The notes under the pieces are model-generated. The model ran no database searches. It saw only the letters and a list, made by a program, of their open reading frames with translations, and was not told the DNA's origin. From NCBI GenBank assembly GCA_026898455.1, contig JAPKLW010001582.1, positions 113,701 to 177,700 of the forward strand: a stretch of DNA of 64,000 bases, read 5' to 3'. Shown here piece by piece: positions 56,222 through 64,000 of this stretch. The translations under genes were made by a program, and so were the position numbers. The first letter of the stretch is position 1; the number at the start of each line of letters is the position of its first letter. Source of the DNA: Plectranthus barbatus. Lineage: Eukaryota; Streptophyta; Magnoliopsida; Lamiales; Lamiaceae.

Positions 56222-57872
56222 AAATATCCTTGACAATTTAAAAATAAATAAAAAAAATTTATTTAAGTTTCCTATTAGTTTTGCTCTTGTCCCCTCTTTG
56301 CTGAATCCAAAAATATATTTGTTTAAATAATAATAATTTTTAATTTTGGCGAAGTGTGAGACAATAACAAAAGAATAGGAAAAATAAAACCAGTACTTTT
56401 GTATTTTTTAATTTGTCAAAAAATTTATTTAAATATTTTGAATGATAGTTGTGTATTTATTTAAATATAAATAAATATGTTTTAGTTATAAATTTATTAC
56501 AAATCTAATATAATTGAGAAAATTACAATAATTTGTAACATATTTGTACATTGAGGTGTACGGCAAGTCACATCAATTTCTTTCCGCTATAAATTTGCTT
56601 CCGTCATAAATTTGGAATAAAATTGATTGTTAATGCTTGTTGCGGGTGTTTTTGAGTTTGATAGGGAGCCCAAGAACAATTTGTATTTCCAAGTATGAAA
56701 ATGACAGAATGGCTATTGAAAATATAATTAACAACAGAATTGAATTAACACAAAATAAAAATGAACGAAAAGAGAAATTCCTGACGAATTGGACTGCTTC
56801 GAACTGCAGTTCTTTAGAATCTTTTGACTGAGCTCAGTGATTGTACGTTCTTTCCTTACTATTCGATTAGCCTTCAAATGCATCTTTCCCAAAATATATA
56901 TAGAGCTCCATATAACGGCTTCCCCCTTTAATTCCGTGATTCCCGCTGGCCTTTATTGCCGATTTAATTCCGTTGGGCGTCAATTTCCGAGAGATTCGCT
57001 TTCCATAATTATATTCGCCTTTATTGGGTCTGCATTCATTTTCGGTCAACTCTTCGGACTGCCTCTCTATCGAACTCCTTCGAACTGCTTTGACTAAAAT
57101 TTCTATATCTGACCTTGGATCTATGGGCCAGACCCATGATATGTTTGGACCGACACACTGGGCTTTTATATTTTTGACCCCAGCAATAGCCCCCTCGACT
57201 TGGCAAGTTACTTCCAAAAGAAGCTTGGTAAGTCGAGTTCGAACAAGAAACTCTTATTCCCAGATGTACGGCTCTTCGAATCCTTTAAACGAATTCGGAT
57301 TATTTGTGAGATGTCTCATTTAGAGATCCTCTCGACTCGAAGGGTCAATTTCTCTGTGGAAACTTCCTCTAATTCGTACTCCTCCATAAAGTCATGACGA
57401 ATGCCGGCGACTATGGCCCGAATCCATAGTGCGCAAATTTAGACAGTTTGGGTTCTGCCTTTATTTTAGCCATCTGGTTTAATAGGTTCGTCGTAACGAA
57501 CTCTTAGGACATCGAACTTCATTGAGTACGATTGATGTCAAACTATTTTAAGTTTGGATGACTTCGAACAATATTGAGTTCGAGCGATGTTGATCCATTT
57601 GAAATTTTCCCGCCAGCGGATTATGGCATTCGCATAATTTCCACATAAATTGGGGTTAATTGCCGGAATTCGGACGGTCACCCCTTGTTATAACGTCTCC
57701 TCGGGATTCAGCACATTCACTCATCATTACTCATCTTTCTTGCTAACGTCGCCGCTTCCATCTTCAATTCCCGAACAAAAACATCGGCCTCTTAAGATTC
57801 AGGTACTGAATTCATATCTTATCTCTGCAATTGGTTTTCTTTTCCTTTCAAACTGTTGTGAACCTTTACTTT
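56222..57872. other. unassigned sequence: AT-rich repeat arm, then a TTCGAA-rich block
   Basis: The first 400 bp are AT-rich and include the inverse copy (about 56500-56620) of the repeat at 46870-46995. From about 56640 the sequence is more balanced, with many TTCGAA/TCGAAC motifs, a TATATATAGAGCTCC stretch near 56894 that on the minus strand could be a TATA box, and CCCCTCGACTTGG near 57191. It could be one or two LTR or leader fragments of a Gypsy element. No gene domain is found in the 60-116 residue frames present. It is cut at 57872 by the Athila-type LTR. Confidence 0.4.
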
Positions 57873-59166
57873 TGATCGCTAAATTATTTAACAGCGACTT
57901 AGCAAAGCTAATAATATAGCGGCAAATGAAATTATCGATCCCTCAGGGAAAGAAATAACAAATAATCTTTAAGTACTAAGTCGAGCGTTCTTGAAAACAC
58001 TGATTAGGAAAATCAGATAAAAAGGTTTTGTTGTTATGAAAATCGCAATATTTGCTAATGAAAATTAAACAGGAAATTGAAAAGCTTTTGAATTCAAATA
58101 AGAGAAGCACAGATTCCAGGGATATCTACCTATCAAGTATGACATGTATGAATGAATTGACTAATTCCCAATTTTAATTCCTCTTCGTAGTGAAACATCA
58201 GAAAAGTATTACGAACTTCTTTGTTGGACAATTCCTAAAGTAGATTAAATAATTACCTATCTCCGCTCGGTCTCAAGATAAATTAACTAACTCCAAAGAT
58301 CTACAGATTTATTCCTACAATTAATCTCCTTCAGTTACGACAAGAAATCAGATTATATTGTGAAAATCTCTTTCCATTGAAAACTATCACAGTTACGTCT
58401 CAAGTAATCAACTAGATAATCCTAAGATGTGGCCAACAAATCAAGATTATGAATAAGCACAGATTTCACAAACTACGAAGGGAAAGGGAAAATAATTCAA
58501 TCAATCAAAACATGTATACATTGATAATTCGAAACCCTAGAATCTGAAAAAGGATTTAGTTACACATATTCACGGTAATATTCATCATGGAAAAATAAAA
58601 CCTGAATTGCATAAAAACTGGAATCCGCAAATCTTCCCACAAGAACTTGTCTTCAAACATAAAACTCTAAAAATTCTTCAGTACTAAAATCTTGTAATTG
58701 CTCTAACTCTCCTCTCTCTAAAAAACGAATTTACATGAATATTTATAGGGGTGAAAGATGTATCCAGCAGTATCTAGGGTTAGATATGCCTTTAACTCCA
58801 AATCAGATTCAGATTAGGAATCCCGCATGCGCGTCGATCGTGTCGGTCTGGCATCGATCGCTGCTCCTGAAACATCTTCATCGATCGACGAGCTTTAGCA
58901 GCGATCGACGCGGCCTTTGCTTCCGTCGATCTTCCTTTTCCCTTCGTCAAGCGCTGTGCCTTCTTTGCCTCGTCGATCGACGAGATGCTGAAACTGGGAT
59001 TCTAATTCTTCTCTGTTTTTCGACTAAAAACCTGCATGATTCATCAAACACGATATTACGAGTACAAAATCCAATTCATGCACGAAAAAGATACCAAAAA
59101 CGATCTAAACACTACACAATCAATCAAAGAACCATACGATAAGTTGGTGAAAATCCTAACTTATCA
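57873..59166 (-). repeat. 3' LTR of the Athila-type element
   Basis: On the minus strand it starts TGATAAGTTAGG directly after the polypurine tract and is taken to end at TTTAGCGATCA (57873). The TGAT/ATCA symmetry and the TG/CA ends support this 1294-bp span, but the second LTR is out of the window, so the left limit is an inference. It contains a cluster of CGATCGA motifs (about 58830-58985). Confidence 0.65.
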
Positions 59167-59180
59167 ACTCCCCCAAACTT

Positions 59181-60720
59181 AAACCATTGATCGTCCTCGA
59201 TCAATTCACAGAAAAGAATTCTAATCAAATGCAGATACAAGTGTGCAATGCCTCACAAGCCTCTTTTGCAATCTAAGTTTTACTTATTCACATAAATCAT
59301 GCAATCCAAACAAATTCTTATTGGTAAACTATTGAGGAGAAACCTCACCGGGCAGTGTTTGCACTCATCGCTCAATCAAGCAAAAGGGTTTTGAAATCCA
59401 CTCCTTCAAAGTTTTAGTTTATTTCACCATAGGTTTGACAAATTTCTCATCTCTCCACTGCTTGTTAGTGTGGCTTTTCAGGGAATCAGAAAGGTCTTTA
59501 TTTGGTTGTAATGTGGCTCACCTAATAGGTAGGATATTTTTGGCTAAGTGACTCAAAATATTTCAATCAACACCAAGTCTTTAGCATATCATGCCCACAT
59601 AAATTTTTTTTTCTTCACACAATCTGGTCCTTTTCTTTCTTTTTTTTTTTTATTTTTTTATTCTCGGGGTTCCTAAGAACTTGCTCTTAGTTATTTATGA
59701 ACAACATAAACGAGTTTCCCTCATTTTCTTTCTTTCTCTTTTTCACCAATGTTCATTTTTCTAACTTTTCCCATGGAAACCCCTAAAAATTTTTCTTTTC
59801 TCTCTTCCTTTTCTTTTCTTATTTTTTTTTTCGCACATGGCCTCACATCACATTCCCACATTTCACACCATTCAATAAATCACAATCATCTTATTCATCA
59901 ACCCTTCTAATCAAAGAAAAATTCATTCAAGGCTCAAAGGGGCTACAAGTGAAGATTTAAGGTTAGTGTATGGGGGATGGGCTACGAAAGAACATGCCTA
60001 AAATCATTTTCACCCTATTACCGCACTTAATGCAACCTCAAGAGAGAAATTCGTCAAATTCTAGGAAATAAATCTAACAACTTTGTCACTCATCAAACGA
60101 AAAAAATGGCACAAATTCCTCACAGGGTGGAAATTTTCGTTGCTCCTCAATAATTATCCAATTTCGAACGGTTATCATGCAAAAATTTAAGTTTCAAAGA
60201 TCAACATATCAAGCAAAACAGCTCCTATCATTAACTACTTTATCACACAGATTATCATTCTTAATCAGCAAATATCTCGATTATCAATCAACAATTCTAG
60301 TTCAAGTAAAGACAAGTAATCAGTCATAACACCATCATAATCAAAAAGTTCCGACTGTCCAATGTTCAAAAGCTCCTAATCAATGCTCAGACTATTCACT
60401 TAGAACAAGTACCACAAATCAAGAGTTCAAAACTTATTCAACACAGAACAAGTATCACAAATCAAGAGTTCAAGAATACTAATTTTGAGTAAAAAGCCTT
60501 GCAGAGAGCAATTGTTCACACTGAAGCAAAAGAACAAGGATGGTGATGGTTCAGAGAAAAAAAAAATCGAAAACAAAAACAGAAAAACAACAACAAAAAA
60601 AAAATTAAAATAAAGCAGGAAAATGAAAACAAACAAACGTTTCCCTTTTCCTATCCTCATCCCCCCAAACTTGTTTCACTCGAAGGAGTGGACAAGTTTG
60701 AAAGTTAGATAAGGAAAAAG
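59181..60720 (-). other. long 3' non-coding region of the Athila-type element
   Basis: About 1.5 kb between the purine tract and the env-position ORF with no coding potential. Long T/C-rich runs on the plus strand (59580-59830) are purine-rich on the element strand. A second CCCCCCAAACTTG (60661-60673), the complement of another purine tract, lies near its right end. A long 3' UTR is usual in this lineage. Confidence 0.6.
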
Positions 60721-60803
60721 GAAACGGTACCTCATTCCTCCTCCGGAGGATCCTCCATCTCGACATCGGGAGATGGCCACACGGGCAATCGCCATCGGCG
60801 GTC

Positions 60804-62137
60804 TTATCGCTCTCTCTGCCGGCGTAGGTAAACGGACTCAGGATGCATGTTCAGGAGGAGTCGTTGCATCTGAGTGTCGAGGTTATTCAGCCTCGTGTTG
60901 ACATTCTGTCGAAAGTCTGCCTGCCGTGTGCGCTCTGCTGCATGCAAGTCAGCCTGCTGCTGCATAAACTGGTAGATCGTCGCTAGATCCACCCCGGAAG
61001 ATGAAGACTCTCCCGAGAAGTGGCGTAGCAGCCATCTGCCGGTCCGGTCAGGGTTGTGCTCTCCTTATCCTGAGGTTCCTCCTCCTCGGGCATTTCTGGG
61101 GGCGTCTGCGGCGGTCGCTGGTCTGGCTGGGTCAGTGGTCAGTGTCGAAGTCTGGAGGTACCTGGGCCTCCGTGTGCTCCGACCATCAGCCTCAAGTGGG
61201 CGGGTGTGCTCATCAACCAATTATCACGAAAGTGATAATCGGTGACGTGAGTGAGGTCCCGCTGTGGAAGTGGAAATCTGTCCCCATTGGACATCCGCAA
61301 AGACCAACCTGACGCCCGTGGTGAAAGCATCAACATCTTCACTAGAGTCCCAGTGCCGAGTCCTCGGTTGTCGTCCTCAAGCGACTCGATTTGTGTCAAA
61401 TCGATCCCCACATGCTCCGCAATCGGGGTGATCAATCCCCCGCTCCAAATGTTGCCTTTGGAGGCCTTGATTTGATGCCGCCATTGGTCCATGACTAGCG
61501 CCGCGAAGCTAAACTGCTCCCCTGTCAGCATGCAATTGAGGGCGAAAAGTTCCCCCATTCTTACTTTCCCGCTCTCATGTCTGCCGGTGATCGACACCCC
61601 CATGCATCTCTGAAGATATCTGAAAACTGGGTTGTCGATGGAGGACGCTTTCAAGGTCCCCGAGTCAAACTCCCGCAGGTCTTCTTTGGCATCAGAAGCG
61701 ATCTGGGTCCAGAATCGGGCACTGTCAAAGTTTGGGGGGAGAAAACCGACCCCCCCAACGTGGACTCCCCAGATTTCTTCAAGCTCGTCCCTTGGAATTT
61801 CGTAGTACTGGTTCAGAAGCTGGAAACCAATTGTCGTAGGCTCTGATTCCGGCTGAACTTCGAAGACGTGGAGTGAGGCCAAAAACTCTAGGACAAGTGA
61901 CGGGTATGTCGGCCATCGGGCTGTCATCCAAGCATTCCAATCAATTCTCTGCAAGAGAGCTTCTACATCTGCTCGGATTCCCAGCAATTGCATTGTCTCC
62001 GGGCATGGGTAAAGTGTCTGCCGGATAGTGAACTCATCTCCTGAGAATTTTTTGTATCGCCTCTCATGAGCCTGTTTGGTGAAGGTGGGTCGAAAATCCA
62101 TGGTCAATCTGCAAGGGTAGTGGGAAAAATTTGTCAA
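60804..62137 (-). pseudogene. Athila-type env-position ORF (Arabidopsis retrotransposon ORF-1-like)
   Basis: The frame 62137-61139 encodes up to 332 residues; the first ATG that fits is the MDFRPTFTKQ start near 62101. It includes PCPETMQLLGIRADVEALLQ, WPTYPSLVLEFLASLHVFEV, FQLLNQYYEIPRDELEEIWG and SITGRHESGKVRMGELFALN, similar to the plant Athila ORF-1-like family. A stop at 61139-61141 truncates it. Beyond, an acidic/Pro-rich linker (MPEEEEPQDKE) and, after a 1-nt shift near 61000, a coiled-coil tail (LATIYQFMQQQADLHAAERT, to 60804) are recognisable. The function of this ORF is unknown; no membrane segment is evident here, so env-like describes position only. Confidence 0.7.
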
Positions 62138-63015
62138 AGTTCATCACAATTCTACACAAAATTCCCAACATGAGTGCATCCAGTTGTGCAATAATCCACA
62201 GAAAAAATTCTACCCATGCAAAATTGATTCGACATTCATGCAATTCAAACTCTATCCTAGCATATCACCTCCATGTTTGACAGAATTTGTCCCAGATATA
62301 GCAAGACTAGAATAACGCCCCCAACTAGAATTATCCTCCAAACTATCGTTCGTCAGATTCAATGAAATTCAAGCAGCAAACCAATCACAAGTAAGTACAT
62401 CGACTAAAACAACTAACCATATCGAATAATCATAATGAATAGCAACGAAATTGACAAAATTGCAAAAATGAAAACTAGGGCTCCAAGTTCAATTTTTTTT
62501 ATCAAAAATCATGCTCAAATCCTTCAAAACACATGAAATAATCGAAGAGGAGAGTGTTAGGATACATACCGTGGTTGGTAGTGATGAATTTGGGGAGAAA
62601 AAAATTCGAGGTGAGTGTTTGGGAGAGTGAGAGAGGCGTGCGTCGTGTGTTGTGAGGAAAAGAATGAAAAGAAATGGGTTTTATACCCGTCTCTGTCCGG
62701 CCTCAGTAACACTCGCGTCGATCGATGAGACATTTTCAACAATCGACGAAGGCAAAACTTGCTCGTCGATCGACGATGATTGGAGTCGATCGACGTGGAA
62801 GAATTTCCTCGTCGATCGATGCCAAAGAGCCGCGATCGACGTGGCCCGATAGATGACTGGACCCGAAACAATTTGAAAAAGAAAAATGAAACTCAACTGA
62901 CTCGACTTGACTTGACTGAATTGAAAATAACAGAAATAAATAAAACAGGAAACTGTTGGGTTACCTCCCAACCAGTGCTTGATTTTATGTCGCTAGCTCG
63001 ACAATACCTGAGTTT
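62138..63015 (-). other. spacer between integrase and env-position ORF, with CGATCGA repeats
   Basis: No supported coding. At 62710-62855 at least six copies of a CGTCGATCGACG-type motif occur within 150 bp. Frames across this block are open on both strands because the motif is palindromic and stop-free, so the ~100-residue ORFs here are artefacts. Confidence 0.65.
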
Positions 63016-63936
63016 TTAAGAGCGGTTCAAGTAGTACTTCTCCACTGCTTCGATTTGAAGAGGGGTGAAGTATGGTTTCAAGTTTTGCCCGTTCACTTTG
63101 AAATTCTTTCCATCTTGGCCAGCTAATTCAACTACACCGTTCATGAATTGGCAGATCACGGTGTATGGTCCGGCCCACTTTGACTGCAGCTTTCCGGGCA
63201 TGAATCGAAGACGGGATTTGAAGAGGAGAACCTTGTCACCTGAATGGAAAACATGCGAGCAGATCTTTTTGTCGTGGAATCTCTTCGCTCGATTCTTATA
63301 AATGACGTTGTTCTCATAGGCTTCGTCCCGAAAGTCTTCTAATTCGTTCAGTGCCATGGCGCGTTCTTCTACAGCTATCTTCCAATCCAGATTTAATTCT
63401 TTCACTGCCCTCCAAGCCTTGTGTTCCATCTCGATGGGAAGGTGACATGATTTCCCGAAAATCAGCTGATATGGAGATGTCCCAATCGGTGTTTTGTAGG
63501 CGGTGCGGTATGCCCAAAGTGCATCGTCGAGAACTGCCGCCCAATCCTTTCTTTGCTTTACCGTCTTCTCCAAGATCTGCTTGATTTCTCAGTTGGATAG
63601 TTCTGTCAGCCCGTTCCCTTGAGGGTGATATGGGGTAGTAACGCGGTGCTTTACTCCGTACCTAGCAAGAAGAGAAGAAAGCCATCTGTTACAAAAATGT
63701 GATCCCCCATCACTTACCAGGGCTCTTGGTGTTCCGAATCTTGTTATGAGCTTTTGCAGGAAGTTGATGACGACTTTGGAATTGTTGGTGACTGTCGGAA
63801 TAGCTTCGACCCAACGTGATACGTAGTCCACTGCCAATAGAATGTATGTGAATCCTTGCGATGGCGGGAAGAGTCCCATGAAGTCGATCCCCCAGACATC
63901 AAATATTTCCACTTCAATCACCGGAGTCTGTGGCAT
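63016..63936 (-). pseudogene. Gypsy (Athila-type) integrase, C-terminal two thirds
   Basis: The minus-strand frame from 63936 shows FDVWGIDFMGLFPPSQGFTY with the first catalytic Asp, VSDGGSHFCNRW with the second, and YHPQGNGLTELSN where the catalytic Glu should follow (E in LTELSN). It then hits a stop at 63589-63591. The same protein continues from about 63573 (VKQRKDWAAVLDDALWAYRT, TPIGTSPYQLIFGKSCHLPI, FHSGDKVLLFKSRLRFMPGK, WAGPYTVICQFMNGVVEL) to the end at 63016. The integrase and its C-terminal SH3-like region would be complete if the single stop were absent. Zinc-finger and polymerase parts lie to the right; the visible HHCC remnant is CDRCQRTGNISRRDEMPQTP at the window edge. Confidence 0.85.
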
Positions 63937-64000
63937 CTCATCCCTCCGCGAGATGTTGCCGGTCCTCTGGCAGCGATCACAGCCCGTTATCCATCCGCGA

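Larger units (their letters stand above)
57873..64000 (-). mobile_element. Athila-type Gypsy LTR retrotransposon, 3' part (runs off the window)
   Basis: Read right to left: integrase (63936-63016), spacer, an env-position ORF (62137-61139 and beyond), a long non-coding region, a polypurine tract (complement of ACTCCCCCAAACTT, 59167-59180) and the LTR (59166-57873). Pol before an extra ORF and a long 3' non-coding region is the Athila layout. Reverse transcriptase, gag and the 5' LTR lie right of the window. Stops and frame changes indicate decay. Orientation is fixed by the integrase and the purine tract. Confidence 0.82.

Noticed and set aside
57650..57919. 89-residue frame with a hydrophobic end
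   Set aside because: Crosses the inferred Athila LTR border, so the C-terminal half is LTR sequence; no motif.
58735..59142. 135-residue plus-strand frame
   Set aside because: Lies inside the Athila-type LTR on the wrong strand, across the stop-free CGATCGA cluster.
61001..61846. Plus-strand frames of 63-103 residues
   Set aside because: Shadows of the minus-strand env-position ORF, which has family-like text.
62557..62971. Frames of about 100 residues on both strands
   Set aside because: Produced by the palindromic CGATCGA motif, which reads open on both strands.

Overview
This is a eudicot plant nuclear window. Five intact intron-type genes typical of dicots lie in AT-rich DNA crowded with plant retrotransposons (Sirevirus-type and other Copia, Athila-type Gypsy), Helitrons and MITEs. 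No lineage can be fixed from sequence alone; an asterid would fit. There are no bacterial, organellar, tRNA or rRNA genes that I can support.

Region 1 (1-5860) is AT-rich and gene-poor. It has a possible RPA1-like exon end, direct and tandem repeats, and a 0.74 kb LTR derivative that keeps only a gag stub. Region 2 (5861-26486) is one decayed autonomous-type Helitron (Rep plus PIF1-like helicase) opened by nested insertions. A non-autonomous Helitron (7483-10191) sits in the Rep N-terminal coding part. An 11.05 kb Sirevirus-like Copia element (11379-22429, TSD CAATC) sits in the Rep domain. That element carries a deleted LTR element (12597-14677, TSD TTGCC) in its own gag. A hAT-like element (25093-26465) sits in the Helitron 3' terminal hairpin. 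The order of insertions can be read from the nesting.

Region 3 (26487-45301) is the gene island: RPT1 (26S proteasome ATPase, 10 exons, 426 aa), a DVL/RTFL small-peptide gene, a group C MAPK kinase (MKK4/MKK5 type, single exon, minus), a HOTHEAD-like GMC oxidoreductase divergent from the MAPKK, an unrecognised degraded coding stretch, a pollen-receptor-kinase-like LRR pseudokinase (minus, 3 exons, 638 aa) and a TCF25 homologue (4 exons, 631 aa). The genes have unrelated roles (proteolysis, growth peptide, MAPK signalling, cuticle/organ fusion, receptor signalling, ribosome quality control). Nothing suggests a cluster or pathway; they are ordinary neighbours.

Region 4 (45302-64000) returns to repeats: an LTR-like fragment, a Stowaway MITE, a solo LTR nested inside another solo LTR of opposite strand (both with perfect 5-bp TSDs), a decayed Copia element with a GC-rich insert where gag should be (50115-56221), an unassigned TTCGAA-rich stretch, and the 3' part of an Athila-type Gypsy element on the minus strand that runs off the right edge. 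I found no sign of a wholly new gene system. The most informative content is the nested-transposon architecture and the extra ORF of the Sirevirus-like element.
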